Under the pieces are notes generated by a model. That model searched no databases, was not told the origin of the DNA, and saw only the letters and a list, made by a program, of their open reading frames with translations. A DNA stretch of 64,000 nucleotides from Kangiella profundi. Its GTDB lineage: Bacteria > Pseudomonadota > Gammaproteobacteria > Enterobacterales > Kangiellaceae. Shown in pieces: positions 49,024-58,140 of the stretch (the stretch's first letter is position 1; every line of letters begins with the position of its first letter). The position numbers and the translations under genes are program-made. The DNA lies in the NCBI RefSeq assembly GCF_002838765.1, contig NZ_CP025120.1:1302001-1366000 (forward strand), read 5' to 3'.

Positions 49024-49227
49024 GGCTATCTTTTTTAAGGTGGCGCAATTATAGGTATCTATAGCTAGATGTCATAGATCTAAATCAATGTTTTTGTAGT
49101 ATTTGTTGTATGGGGTGGGATAAGTAAAGGTTATGGGTTGGTTTATTACCTGGTGGGGCACCCTTTTGTAACAGTGCATACGAGTAGCAGTTGGTTTTAT
49201 AATCCAGCTGTTTTATAGATAGAAAAA
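49024..49227. other. Upstream region of nhaD
   Basis: About 200 bases between the nhaD start and the first REP-like repeat. No gene and no clear operator seen; it should contain the nhaD promoter on the minus strand. Confidence 0.4.
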
Positions 49228-49258
49228 AGCAGATCCTGAATCAAGTTCAGGATGACAA
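49228..49258 (+). repeat. REP-like repeat, copy A (TCCTGAA core)
   Basis: AGCAGATCCTGAATCAAGTT followed by CAGGATGACAA. The core is a hairpin TCCTGAA-TCAAG-TTCAGGA. The same 31-base form occurs at 54201 and, inverted, at 54338. Confidence 0.8.
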
Positions 49259-49306
49259 GACTTTGTTGAGCGCTGCTGACCTGATACAGATCATCGAAAC
49301 CGGCTT

Positions 49307-49332
49307 GTCATTCCGGCCTACGAGCCGGAATC
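49307..49332 (+). repeat. REP-like repeat, variant core (TTCCGGC)
   Basis: GTCATTCCGGCCTACGAGCC followed by GGAATCT, a hairpin ATTCCGGC-CTACGA-GCCGGAAT with the same GTCAT...ATCT frame as the TCCTGAA repeat 50 bases away. The two form a BIME-like pair. Confidence 0.7.
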
Positions 49333-49336
49333 TAGC

Positions 49337-49699
49337 TCACTCAACCACCAACTCGCCTTTATACATCTGCATCTGGCAGTGAAATTGATAATTGCCCTTC
49401 TCCAGTTTTTTCAGCTTGATGCTTTTTGTCTTATTAACTTGCAAGCTTTCACTGATATCAAGTTCAGGAAAAATCACCATTTCTGCGCAAGGTGTTTCAT
49501 CCTTTCGTAAAAATTCCAAGCTAATTTCAGTATCCACTGGAACACTGATATGGGCGGGTTGATACACACCATCTTCAACGATGATTTTAATTACATCCTG
49601 ATCTTTTGCCTGGACATTCTTAGGTTTATAAATCCAGAACCAATAAATAATAAGCGCTATCAGTGCTAAGCCAATTATGTTTATAACCAGTAAATTCAT
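49337..49699 (-). CDS. Membrane-anchored cupredoxin-domain protein
   Basis: A 120-residue protein with one N-terminal helix (LVINIIGLALIALIIYWFWI) and a cupredoxin-like domain: ISVPVDTEISLEFLRKDETP, CAEMVIFPELDIS and the end GNYQFHCQMQMYKGELVV. The Cys and Met/His of HCQMQM plus the upstream CAEM could form a copper site. It lies just 17 bases downstream of the copper ATPase gene on the same strand, so it is likely a copper-handling partner of the ATPase. Confidence 0.75.
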   Translation of the reverse strand: MNLLVINIIGLALIALIIYWFWIYKPKNVQAKDQDVIKIIVEDGVYQPAHISVPVDTEISLEFLRKDETPCAEMVIFPELDISESLQVNKTKSIKLKKLEKGNYQFHCQMQMYKGELVVE

Positions 49700-49716
49700 G
49701 TGATGTCCTTTTTGGC

Positions 49717-51969
49717 TTAATGGTCTTTAGGTTTGAAAAAACGTAGGCGGTTGGCATTAGTCACCACGGTCACCGATGAGAATGCCATGGCTGCACCTGC
49801 AATGACGGGGCTCAGCAAAATACCGAAGAAGGGATACAACAAGCCTGCGGCAATAGGTATGCCCGCAACATTATAAATAAAGGCGCCAAACAGGTTTTGT
49901 CTGATGTTACGCAATGTGGCTTTACTGGTAGCCACGGCATCCGCAAGGCCATGTAGAGAACCGCGCATCAAAGTAATATCAGCGCTTTCAATAGCAACGT
50001 CAGTACCCGTTCCAATGGCAAAGCCAACATCTGCTTGTGCCAGCGCTGGTGCATCATTGATACCATCACCGGTCATGCCAACAAGCTCGCCTTCCTTCTG
50101 CAGTTGTTTTACCTTGTCAACTTTATCCTCTGGTAAAACCTCCGCAAAAAACTCTTCAATGCCGACTTTATTAGCTACTGCTTTGGCTGTGGCTTTATTA
50201 TCACCGGTCAGCATTACAACTCGGATATTCGCTTGCTGTAATCGTTTAATTGCTTCGATAGAATCTTCTTTTATAGGATCGGCCACCGCTAAAATAGCAG
50301 CGAGTTGTTTATCAACGGCAAAGTACATTGGTGTTTTCGCCTCGCCAGCAAGCTCCTGTGCTCTATCGACTGCATGGTCAATATCAATGCCTTGGTCCCG
50401 CATTAGCTTTTCATTACCAAAATAAAGATGCTTACCATCAACCTTTCCCTCTACACCATGTCCGGCAATAGAATTAAAGTCTGAGCTTTTGCTGAGTTCA
50501 ATATCTTTTTCTTTTGCCGATTCAACAATGGCTTGTGCAAGAGGATGCTCCGAGCCTGTTTCGAGACTGGCTGCCAGTTGTAGCGCATCATTTTCAGAGA
50601 AGTCATTATAGGCAACAATGTCGGTAACTTTGGGCGAGCCTTCTGTAATCGTGCCAGTTTTATCGAGCACCATGGCTGTAATTTTCGAAGCAGTCTGCAA
50701 CGACTCACCATTGCGAATCAATACACCCGCTTCTGCGGCTTTACCAACACCCACCATAACTGACATGGGCGTTGCTAAACCTAGCGCACAGGGACAGGCA
50801 ATAATCAGAACGGTAGTCGCAGAAACCACGGCAAAGGCAATGGCATCTTGTGCTCCGAAATTCAGCCAAACCAAGGCACTAATAACCGCAATAATCATGA
50901 CAGTCGGCACAAAATACGCGGCGATAACGTCCGCTAATCTACCAATTGGAGGCTTAGAGTTTTGCGCCTGCTTAACCATTTTAATAATTTGCGCCAGGGC
51001 CGTATCTTTACCCACTCGAGTGGCTTTAAAAATTATGGTTCCGCTTTTATTAATGGTTCCGGCTGAAACCTCGTCGCCCTCTCCTTTTTCAACGGGCATG
51101 GGTTCGCCCGTTAGCATCGATTCATCAAGCGTGGAGCTGCCTTCAGTCACAACGCCATCAACAGGAATCTTTTCACCAGGGCGTACTCGCACCAGGTCAT
51201 CTTTTTGTACATCCTCAATGGGAATATCTTTCTCATCACCGTCACGAATCACTCTTGCAGTTTTAGCCTGTAAGCCAATCAAGCGTTTAATAGCTTCTGA
51301 GGTCCTACCGCGCGCTCTAACTTCTAAGGCCAGGCCCAAATTAATAAGACCAATAATCATGGCTGTTGCTTCGAAATAGACGTGACGTGCCATTTCGGGT
51401 AACGAATCAGGGAAAAATACCACAATCATTGAATAGACCCAGGCCGTACCTGTGCCCAATGCAATCAGAGTCTCCATATTCGCGGAGTGATTTTTGAAGG
51501 ATTTCCAGGCGCCAGTGAAAAAATGTTTTCCTGAGAAATACATGATGGCCAATGTGATCAGTCCAACAACCAACCAGGCAATGCGTTCTTTTGGGGTGGT
51601 TACGGTCATGGCTCCGCCTAATAACCCATAAGCCATTAAAGGCACACCAACTCCAAGCGCAATCCACATCTTGGTCATCAGACGCTTATAGTAAGCTTTA
51701 TTAGCCTGTTCCTTTTCTTCCAGCGCGTCGCTTTCTGATTCATTTTCAATTAACGACGCCTGATAGCCCGCATTCTCAACAGCTTCAATCATGGTGTCGG
51801 TATTTGCAGACCCTTTAACGGTAACGGTGCGGTCTGCGAAGTTCATCTCGGCGCTTTCAACGCCTGAAATACTTTTTAAAGCACCTTCAATTTTACCGAC
51901 GCAACTGGCGCAGCCTGCTCCTTCAATATTGAGCTCTACGGCTTTTGAATGGGAAGAATGTTCACTCAT
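49717..51969 (-). CDS. copA: Copper-translocating P1B-type ATPase
   Basis: A 750-residue Cu(I) exporter. The N-terminal HMA domain has GAGCASC (C20, C23). The membrane part carries the transport motif CPC (392-394, in [13 protein letters not shown]), the phosphorylation site is DKTGT (436-440), and the C-terminal hinge reads [12 protein letters not shown]. Full-length for CopA. It pumps copper out of the cytosol, complementing the periplasmic oxidase at 31706. Named copA by convention for the ATPase, which differs from the multicopper oxidase called pcoA here. Confidence 0.93.
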   Translation of the reverse strand: MSEHSSHSKAVELNIEGAGCASCVGKIEGALKSISGVESAEMNFADRTVTVKGSANTDTMIEAVENAGYQASLIENESESDALEEKEQANKAYYKRLMTKMWIALGVGVPLMAYGLLGGAMTVTTPKERIAWLVVGLITLAIMYFSGKHFFTGAWKSFKNHSANMETLIALGTGTAWVYSMIVVFFPDSLPEMARHVYFEATAMIIGLINLGLALEVRARGRTSEAIKRLIGLQAKTARVIRDGDEKDIPIEDVQKDDLVRVRPGEKIPVDGVVTEGSSTLDESMLTGEPMPVEKGEGDEVSAGTINKSGTIIFKATRVGKDTALAQIIKMVKQAQNSKPPIGRLADVIAAYFVPTVMIIAVISALVWLNFGAQDAIAFAVVSATTVLIIACPCALGLATPMSVMVGVGKAAEAGVLIRNGESLQTASKITAMVLDKTGTITEGSPKVTDIVAYNDFSENDALQLAASLETGSEHPLAQAIVESAKEKDIELSKSSDFNSIAGHGVEGKVDGKHLYFGNEKLMRDQGIDIDHAVDRAQELAGEAKTPMYFAVDKQLAAILAVADPIKEDSIEAIKRLQQANIRVVMLTGDNKATAKAVANKVGIEEFFAEVLPEDKVDKVKQLQKEGELVGMTGDGINDAPALAQADVGFAIGTGTDVAIESADITLMRGSLHGLADAVATSKATLRNIRQNLFGAFIYNVAGIPIAAGLLYPFFGILLSPVIAGAAMAFSSVTVVTNANRLRFFKPKDH

Positions 51970-52104
51970 GCAGCTTAACCTTAACCATTAATGGTAATGC
52001 TTACTGTGTTAATACCTATTACTCTATCACTAGTTATTTAGAAAAATAACCATAAGATTTTGGGGGCTTACTGACCTCGTTTAAACCATCGTATTTAACC
52101 ATGA

Positions 52105-52148
52105 TTGACATATATGCCTTTTCATATATATTGGCCGCCATATATGTC
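52105..52148 (+). promoter_or_regulatory. arsR promoter with a 10-bp dyad
   Basis: -35 TTGACA (52105-52110), 16-base spacer, -10 TATATT (52127-52132). Perfect 10-bp arms GACATATATG (52107-52116) and CATATATGTC (52139-52148) lie 22 bases apart over the promoter, as expected for an ArsR/SmtB operator. ArsR should block the promoter until arsenite binds. Confidence 0.7.
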
Positions 52149-52164
52149 TTTATGGGGCAATTAG

Positions 52165-52506
52165 ATGGAACCGACTAATTTTTTTAAATGCCTGGCCGAT
52201 GAGACCCGATTGCGAAGTTTGCTCTTAATACAACAAGAGTCTGAGCTATGTGTATGTGAGCTGATGGAAGCATTAGACGAGAATCAGCCAAAAGTTTCAC
52301 GCCATTTAGCACAATTACGCCAATGCGGACTGCTTCTCGATAGGCGTGATGGCAAGTGGGTTTACTACCGCTTAAACCCCGAGCTACCCAATTGGACTGT
52401 CAAAGTGCTAGCCGAAACTGCGCAAAGTAACCAGCAATTTGTAGCAAATAACATTAAGCGTCTTGGAAACATGGCAAATAGACCAGAACGCTCTCTATGT
52501 TGCTAA
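52165..52506 (+). CDS. arsR: ArsR-family metalloregulator
   Basis: A 113-residue winged-helix repressor. ELCVCEL (C29, C31) is the arsenite-binding motif of ArsR, and ENQPKVSRHLAQLRQCGLL is the recognition helix region. The protein ends in a CC pair, possibly a further thiol site. It is first in an arsenic operon with arsC and ACR3. Confidence 0.92.
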   Translation: MEPTNFFKCLADETRLRSLLLIQQESELCVCELMEALDENQPKVSRHLAQLRQCGLLLDRRDGKWVYYRLNPELPNWTVKVLAETAQSNQQFVANNIKRLGNMANRPERSLCC

Positions 52507-52568
52507 ATTGCATTTATTTACAAATGGTTAGCGAATTATTTTAATCCTTTTTATAAACGAGTTAGAGC

Positions 52569-53072
52569 ATGAAAATACTGTTTATTTGTACGCATAATGC
52601 CTGCCGCAGCGTACTTGGCGAGGTTATAGCCCGCACACTTGGCAAAGGCCGTCTTGAAACCGCCAGTGCCGGCAGCGCTCCACGCGGCATAGTCCATCCT
52701 CTTACCCTGAAATATCTTAGCCAACATGGCTACAGCACTGATGGGTTAACGAGTCAAAGCTGGGATGAACTGAGCGACTTTGATCCCGATGTGGTTATAA
52801 CCGTTTGCGATAGCGCAGCTGGCGAAAGCTGTCCGCTATGGATGGGTAAAACCCTAAAAGTGCACTGGGGTTTGCCAGATCCTTCTAAAGGTCCCAGTTC
52901 TGGAGAGAGTGTTTCTGGAGATCATGCTTCCGAAGAGGAAGAAGCTAAAGCTTTTGCGCATGTCATTAAGGTCATAGAAAAGCGAATTAACACGCTTCTG
53001 GAGAAAGATTTCGAACATATGGATGCTGATCAACTTAAAACTGAACTGCAACAACTTGGGGAGTTATTTTAA
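52569..53072 (+). CDS. arsC: Arsenate reductase ArsC (low-molecular-weight phosphatase type)
   Basis: A 167-residue arsenate reductase of the thioredoxin-coupled type. CTHNACRS (C7-C12) is the catalytic loop, and the redox relay cysteines C80 and C88 are in [19 protein letters not shown] near 104 is the usual Asp-containing loop. It makes arsenite for export by the next gene, which it overlaps by one base. Confidence 0.92.
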   Translation: MKILFICTHNACRSVLGEVIARTLGKGRLETASAGSAPRGIVHPLTLKYLSQHGYSTDGLTSQSWDELSDFDPDVVITVCDSAAGESCPLWMGKTLKVHWGLPDPSKGPSSGESVSGDHASEEEEAKAFAHVIKVIEKRINTLLEKDFEHMDADQLKTELQQLGELF

Positions 53073-54091
53073 TGGGTGTTTTTGAACGATTTTTATCGCT
53101 ATGGGTTGCTTTATGTATCGTCGTTGGCGTTGTTTTAGGCAACGTTTTGCCAGAGGTCTTTAACTATATCGCTAAGCTAGAGTATGCCCATGTAAACCTG
53201 TTCGTTGCAGTGCTTATCTGGCTAATGATATTCCCAATGATGGTTCAGGTTGATTTCAAATCGATTAAGGATGTGGGCAAAAAGCCCAAAGGTCTGGTGT
53301 TAACCTTAGTCGTCAACTGGTTGATAAAACCGTTTACCATGGCCGCTCTTGGCGTACTATTCTTTAAGTTCTTCTTTGCAGATCTGGTTGACCCACAAAC
53401 GGCAAATGAATATATCGCAGGTATGATCTTACTGGGCGTTGCACCATGTACCGCTATGGTTTTTGTGTGGAGCCATTTAACCAAAGGTGACGCCAACTAT
53501 ACCTTAGTTCAGGTATCGATTAATGATGTCATTATGGTGTTTGCCTTTGCTCCCTTGGCCGCCTTCCTGTTAGGTGTTACCAACATTACTGTGCCTTGGG
53601 AAACCTTGCTTTTATCGGTAGTCCTCTATGTGCTGTTACCGCTGATTGCAGGTGCCATAACCCGAAATGTACTGGACAAGAAAGATGACCATCATCGACT
53701 ACACATGTTTCTTGTTAAGTCGAAACCATGGTCTATTTTAGGGCTATTACTAACCATCATTGTGCTGTTTGCTTTTCAGGCCGAAAAAATCCTCGCTAAA
53801 CCGCTCGATATTGGTCTAATTGCTATTCCGTTACTGATTCAGACATATGGTATTTTTATCATTGCTTACGTCGCTGCAAAATTTATGAAGCTTCCACATA
53901 ATATTGCCGCGCCAGCCTGCATGATTGGTACCTCGAATTTCTTTGAGCTTGCAGTAGCGGTCGCTATTTCATTGTTTGGACTGCATTCTGGCGCTGCATT
54001 GGCCACTGTTGTGGGCGTTCTAGTTGAAGTACCCGTGATGCTATCCCTTGTGGCTTTTGCTAACCGGACTCAGCATTGGTTTAAGGGGTAG
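53072..54091 (+). CDS. acr3: Arsenite efflux transporter ACR3
   Basis: A 339-residue arsenite exporter of the ACR3 (BART) family with about ten helices. The conserved cysteine C126 is in [13 protein letters not shown], and the polar motif [11 protein letters not shown] follows. It removes arsenite formed by ArsC. Last gene of the arsR-arsC-ACR3 operon. Confidence 0.93.
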   Translation: MGVFERFLSLWVALCIVVGVVLGNVLPEVFNYIAKLEYAHVNLFVAVLIWLMIFPMMVQVDFKSIKDVGKKPKGLVLTLVVNWLIKPFTMAALGVLFFKFFFADLVDPQTANEYIAGMILLGVAPCTAMVFVWSHLTKGDANYTLVQVSINDVIMVFAFAPLAAFLLGVTNITVPWETLLLSVVLYVLLPLIAGAITRNVLDKKDDHHRLHMFLVKSKPWSILGLLLTIIVLFAFQAEKILAKPLDIGLIAIPLLIQTYGIFIIAYVAAKFMKLPHNIAAPACMIGTSNFFELAVAVAISLFGLHSGAALATVVGVLVEVPVMLSLVAFANRTQHWFKG

Positions 54092-54200
54092 GCTTATTTG
54101 TGGGGACACCTGATGGGTTGTCCCTGCTTTATTCATAAATATGTCCACTCTTGCCGTAGACTGGTCCTTTTGCTTGCCCTTTTGCATAAAGATCCTTAAG

Positions 54201-54231
54201 AGCAGATCCTGAATCAAGTTCAGGATGACAA
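54201..54231 (+). repeat. REP-like repeat, copy B
   Basis: Identical over 31 bases to the repeat at 49228 (AGCAGATCCTGAATC...GATGACAA). Confidence 0.8.
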
Positions 54232-54337
54232 TCCTCTAGTTAGGAGTACCTGTTTTAGGTAAATCTTATTAATTTTGTAGGTGCACAATTAACTTTACCG
54301 TAAAGTCCCCCTGAATTAGTACCACACCAATTCCCAT

Positions 54338-54365
54338 GTCATCCTGAACTTGATTCAGGATCTGC
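54338..54365 (-). repeat. REP-like repeat, copy C (inverted)
   Basis: GTCATCCTGAACTTGATTCA followed by GGATCTGC, the reverse complement of copies A and B, 107 bases beyond copy B. The two form an inverted pair that could fold in RNA. Confidence 0.8.
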
Positions 54366-54404
54366 CTTTATCTTTCAATACAATAAGGGTTACATTAGCT
54401 ACCA

Positions 54405-54426
54405 GGGACAACTCATGAGTTGTCCC
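54405..54426. repeat. 22-bp perfect palindrome GGGACAACTCA / TGAGTTGTCCC
   Basis: No spacer between the two 11-base arms. A related imperfect form (GGGGACACCTGATGGGTTGT then CCCTG) is at about 54102-54126. The pair may be another short repeat family in this genome or a regulator site; there is no clear promoter next to it. Confidence 0.6.
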
Positions 54427-54555
54427 TACGTCCTTCGAAAGCTGTATCCGAGTACTTCTCGCACCTACTTTGGGCTAGACGTACAGATACCGCCCCTACC
54501 CATTCTGATATTCATATATCTCAACTAATCAATACCAATTATTCCTCCTCATTCC

Positions 54556-54569
54556 TTGACAAAAATCAA
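54556..54569 (+). promoter_or_regulatory. FNR/Anr-type box upstream of module 2
   Basis: TTGAC-AAAA-ATCAA, one mismatch from TTGAT-N4-ATCAA. A possible -10 TATACA lies at 54591-54596, which puts the box near -41 of the implied start, as in class II FNR promoters. No good -35 is needed there. This suggests induction of the 54646-61114 operon at low oxygen; it is an inference. Confidence 0.6.
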
Positions 54570-54645
54570 GCAGTTAAACTCTTAATATGATATACATAAT
54601 GTGTGCTTTACACTCTTAAACACATGGAATTAAGGAGTTTGCATC

Positions 54646-54936
54646 ATGAATGAAGAAGAATTGAAAGCGGAAGCAAAAAAGCTTTACGAAAAGCTAAAAA
54701 CCCAGCGCGATGAGCTAAAAGTTCAAGCTCACTTAGCGAAAGCGGAATTACGTGATAAATGGCAAGAAACCGAGCATGACTGGGAGCGTTTTGAAGCCAA
54801 GGCTAAAACTATTGGCAAAGGTGCTCAAAAAGCTTCTGAAGATGTTGGTAAAGGCTTTGTACTTTTGGGTCATCAACTGCAGGAAGCATACAAGGATATA
54901 AAGCAAGCATTTCGTTCCAGCGACCTTACTGACTAA
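54646..54936 (+). CDS. Small coiled-coil protein
   Basis: A 96-residue soluble protein with a Glu/Lys-rich helix (LKAEAKKLYEKLKTQRDELK, HLAKAELRDKWQETEHDWER) and a short second helix (GKGFVLLGHQLQEAYKDIKQ). AAGGAG precedes the ATG. No signal or membrane part. Family unknown. It is first in the module-2 operon behind the FNR-type box. Confidence 0.65.
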   Translation: MNEEELKAEAKKLYEKLKTQRDELKVQAHLAKAELRDKWQETEHDWERFEAKAKTIGKGAQKASEDVGKGFVLLGHQLQEAYKDIKQAFRSSDLTD

Positions 54937-54964
54937 TCCCTATCATTAAGCTGGACAATACAGG

Positions 54965-55711
54965 ATGAACCTTAAGGTCATAACTTACAATATTCATCGC
55001 GCAATTGGCGTTGATCGTCGGTTTCGTCCTGAACGAATTGTTGAGATTCTGGAGAGCTATGATGCAGATATTATAGCTCTCCAGGAAGTTGACGATGGAG
55101 TGCCCCGCTCGCGAGAACTAAATCTTGCTAAAGAACTTGCTGAAGCGCTTGATTTTCCTTATTACGTACTTGGCAAAAATGTAAGCCTCAAAAAAGGTCA
55201 TTACGGCAACGCAACCCTCAGTCGTTTTCCAATCGTTCGCGAGCGAAATATTGACCTTACAATAGATAATAAAAAACGTCGTGGATGTCAGCATACAACC
55301 ATCGATATTCCCTCAAGCCCCTCGAGAACAGTTCATCTTGATGTATTCAACCTGCATCTTGGACTTTCGGCTAAAGAGCGTGATAAGCAAATTCAAAAGT
55401 TATTAAACTCAACTGAACTAAAAAAGCTTGATGAAGATGCTAATAAGTTAGTAATCGGAGACTTCAATGATTGGAGGTCATTGCTACGCAAACCAATGAC
55501 TGAAGAAGCAGGTTTCAAATGTGCCACAGACAGACGCTACAGGAACAAGGTATCAGCATTAAAAACCTATCCATCATTTTCTCCTAGAGGCGGATTGGAC
55601 AGGGTCTTTTATCAAGGCGATTTAAAACTCGAAAATGTTTTCCTGTGTCGAAAAAAATTATCGAAAGTAGCCAGTGATCATAAACCGGTTATTGCCGAGT
55701 TTAAGATATAA
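54965..55711 (+). CDS. Endonuclease/exonuclease/phosphatase family protein (YbhP-like)
   Basis: A 248-residue EEP-fold protein. Visible are TYNIHRAIGVD (about 7-17), the metal site LQEVDDG with Glu, FNLHLGLS, the catalytic VIGDFNDW, and the final SDHKPVIAEF. Members hydrolyse phosphodiesters in nucleic acids or lipids. In E. coli the relative YbhP is next to ClsB; here the ClsB-like gene is in module 1. Substrate unknown. Confidence 0.82.
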   Translation: MNLKVITYNIHRAIGVDRRFRPERIVEILESYDADIIALQEVDDGVPRSRELNLAKELAEALDFPYYVLGKNVSLKKGHYGNATLSRFPIVRERNIDLTIDNKKRRGCQHTTIDIPSSPSRTVHLDVFNLHLGLSAKERDKQIQKLLNSTELKKLDEDANKLVIGDFNDWRSLLRKPMTEEAGFKCATDRRYRNKVSALKTYPSFSPRGGLDRVFYQGDLKLENVFLCRKKLSKVASDHKPVIAEFKI

Positions 55712-55731
55712 ATAATAGAGTAATAATCCAA

Positions 55732-57246
55732 ATGGATAAAACCGAATCAATATTACCAGTTGCATTAAGACTAGGGATTAACTCACGCCATGAGCCTCTT
55801 ATTTTTTTGCGTTCTGATTCGCCAGTAGCTCGCTCAGAAGGTTTTGAGAGCATGTCTCGTGTACTTGTACAAGTAAACAACAAATCAATTATTGCCACCC
55901 TGCTTATTGTATATAGTGATCTAATTCAGTCGGGTTTCGCAGGACTTTCGGAAACTGCCTGGAAACGCCTAAAGCTCAAAAAAGGCCAACGAATTAAACT
56001 ATCACATGCTCCTCAAGTTGATTCTCTTGCCTATATTCGCGCTAAAGCATTTGGCCATGAATTAAATAAACATCAGTTGCAGGAAATTATGCGCGATATA
56101 GTGGATGGGCATTATATGGACGTGCATCTTGCTGCTTTTATTACTGCTTGTGCTAATAACAATATGACCCAGAATGAAATTCTGTATTTGACTCAAGGTA
56201 TGGTTGATGCGGGTGAAACATTGACCTGGCCCGGTGATAAAATTGTTGATAAGCATTGTGTTGGTGGTTTGCCAGGCAATCGAACGTCGCCAATTGTAGT
56301 ATCTATTCTCGCTGCAAAGGGACTCACCATTCCTAAAACATCTTCGCGTGCAATCACATCACCAGCGGGAACAGCTGATGTCATGGAAACGATGACCAAG
56401 GTTGATTTAAGTTTCGAGCAATTAAAACAGGTGGTTCAAAAACATCACGGCTGTCTTGCATGGGGAGGTTCTGTAAGCCTGAGTCCTGCTGACGACATTC
56501 TGATCAGTGTCGAGAAAGCATTGGATATTGATTTTGAGGGACAGCTGATTGCTTCAATTCTTTCGAAGAAGATTGCTGCAGGTTCAAAGTATGTATTAAT
56601 TGATATACCCGTTGGGCCTACTGCTAAATTAAGAAGCGAAGAAAGTGCACAGGCACTAGCTAACCAACTGACCACTGTAGGTGGAGAAATGGGGCTTAAA
56701 GTAAAAGTCGTGCTAACCGATGGTTCTCAGCCTGTAGGCTACGGCATTGGTCCAGCTCTCGAAGCTTGGGATGTTATAGGGGTATTAAAAAATGCTAGTT
56801 CAGCACCAGCTGACTTAAAAGAACGCTCTGTGTTACTTGCTGGAGTGCTACTAGAGCATGCAGAAGTTGAGGCCACAGGTGAAGGCAAATCAGAAGCATT
56901 AAGAGTAATCGAGTCTGGAGAAGCGTGGAAAACCTTTATGCAGATTTGCGAAGCACAGGGAGGCTTTAAACACCCCCCTGTTGCTTGCTGCAAAATGGAT
57001 GTTCATGCCGAAAGAAGCGGCTATATACGCCGCATCAACAACCGCCTCCTGTCACGTTTAGCTAAGCTCGCTGGTGCTCCGGCCGATCATGCATCAGGTG
57101 TCTACATGGAGGCAAAAGTAGGTCATTACATTACCGAGGGCTCTACTTTGCTTACTATTCACTCAGAAGCTCCCGGAGAGCTTGAGTATGCATTGGATTT
57201 CTACAACACCCACAAAGAAATGATTATTATTGAGGAAGGATTATGA
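55732..57246 (+). CDS. AMP phosphorylase / type-2 thymidine phosphorylase, complete (copy 2)
   Basis: A 504-residue phosphorylase. The N-terminal domain (about 1-95) is the extra domain of AMP and type-2 thymidine phosphorylases. Then come KHCVGGLPGNR (174-184), TSSRAITSPAGTADVMET (203-220), HGCLAWGGSVSLSPADD (239-255) and LSKKIAAGS (about 274-282). It corresponds to copy 1 at 1-1266 but is clearly diverged. Both keep the signature residues. It overlaps the PRPP-synthetase homologue by four bases. AMP or a nucleoside is the substrate; sequence alone does not decide. Confidence 0.9.
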   Translation: MDKTESILPVALRLGINSRHEPLIFLRSDSPVARSEGFESMSRVLVQVNNKSIIATLLIVYSDLIQSGFAGLSETAWKRLKLKKGQRIKLSHAPQVDSLAYIRAKAFGHELNKHQLQEIMRDIVDGHYMDVHLAAFITACANNNMTQNEILYLTQGMVDAGETLTWPGDKIVDKHCVGGLPGNRTSPIVVSILAAKGLTIPKTSSRAITSPAGTADVMETMTKVDLSFEQLKQVVQKHHGCLAWGGSVSLSPADDILISVEKALDIDFEGQLIASILSKKIAAGSKYVLIDIPVGPTAKLRSEESAQALANQLTTVGGEMGLKVKVVLTDGSQPVGYGIGPALEAWDVIGVLKNASSAPADLKERSVLLAGVLLEHAEVEATGEGKSEALRVIESGEAWKTFMQICEAQGGFKHPPVACCKMDVHAERSGYIRRINNRLLSRLAKLAGAPADHASGVYMEAKVGHYITEGSTLLTIHSEAPGELEYALDFYNTHKEMIIIEEGL

Positions 57247-58127
57247 GTACCCTGCTTTTTGATTTATCGGACAACCTGAATCTATCAGCGCCTGTTTGTG
57301 AAAAAATTGGGGCGACCATGGGTAAATTATCCATGCACTATTTTCCTGATGGTGAAGTTAATATTCAGCTACAGAATCAATGCAAAGGAAAAACAGTCGT
57401 CGTATTAGCTGACCTATCCCATCCAAACACCAAGATTCTTCCTTTATTATTTGTGCTGCGCATGATTAGAGAGCATGAGCCAGAAAAAGTTGTACTTATT
57501 GCACCCTACCTCCCTTACATGCGTCAAGATGCAGTGTTCAATGACGGTGAATCGATTCTTGCGCGACACTTTGCTGAAATACTTTCCGAAAATATTGATG
57601 CGCTGATTACGGTTGATCCTCACCTCCATCGTTTTTTTAGTTTGGATCAGGTGTACCCTATTCGAACTTATTTGGCTCACACGACCAGCCCAATTGCGCA
57701 GTGGATTAAAACTCATATCAATAACCCCGTCATCATTGGACCTGACAGCGAAAGTCGGCAGTGGGTTGAAGCAATCGCCAGTGAAATTCATGTACCCTTT
57801 TTAGTAGCCAATAAAGTCCGTCATGGCGATAAAGATGTAGAAATTACTATTCGAGGTATTGAAGATCACAAAGACAAAACGGTAGTACTGGTCGATGACA
57901 TCATTTCAACGGGGCATACCATTCTAGAGATAACCAAACATCTAGAAGATGCAGGCATAAATACAATTAGCTGTATCGCTACTCATGCCATATTCAATGA
58001 AAATGCTTATGGCATGCTTTCTCAATCCCATATCAGCCAGATTGTTACCTGCAATACCATTCCTCACGTCAGTAATGCAGTAGATGTATCCGATAGCATT
58101 GCTGAAAGCTATAAACTGGTAAAGTGA
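57243..58127 (+). CDS. Ribose-phosphate pyrophosphokinase family protein, copy 2
   Basis: A 294-residue PRPP-synthetase homologue. FPDGEVNIQ (34-42), YMRQDAVF (92-99), VDPHLHRFFS (124-133), GPDSESRQWV and the PRPP loop VDDIISTGHT (217-226) are visible. It differs from copy 1 in the flexible loop (RQDAV in place of RQDRR, losing basic residues) and in the PRPP loop. Whether that changes the reaction is unknown. Coupled by ATGA to the phosphorylase. Confidence 0.85.
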   Translation: MSTLLFDLSDNLNLSAPVCEKIGATMGKLSMHYFPDGEVNIQLQNQCKGKTVVVLADLSHPNTKILPLLFVLRMIREHEPEKVVLIAPYLPYMRQDAVFNDGESILARHFAEILSENIDALITVDPHLHRFFSLDQVYPIRTYLAHTTSPIAQWIKTHINNPVIIGPDSESRQWVEAIASEIHVPFLVANKVRHGDKDVEITIRGIEDHKDKTVVLVDDIISTGHTILEITKHLEDAGINTISCIATHAIFNENAYGMLSQSHISQIVTCNTIPHVSNAVDVSDSIAESYKLVK

Positions 58128-58140
58128 TGGGAATCAGTTG

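Larger units (their letters stand above)
54092..54645. other. Repeat-rich intergenic region upstream of module 2
   Basis: About 550 bases without a gene. It contains two REP-like repeats (54201 and 54338), a 22-bp perfect palindrome (54405-54426), a related GGACACC...GGTTGTCCCTG stretch near 54104, and an FNR-type box close to the next gene. Confidence 0.6.

Noticed and set aside
50618..51379. 253-codon plus-strand frame inside the copper ATPase gene
   Set aside because: Antisense shadow with low-complexity composition; the ATPase motifs on the minus strand are unambiguous.
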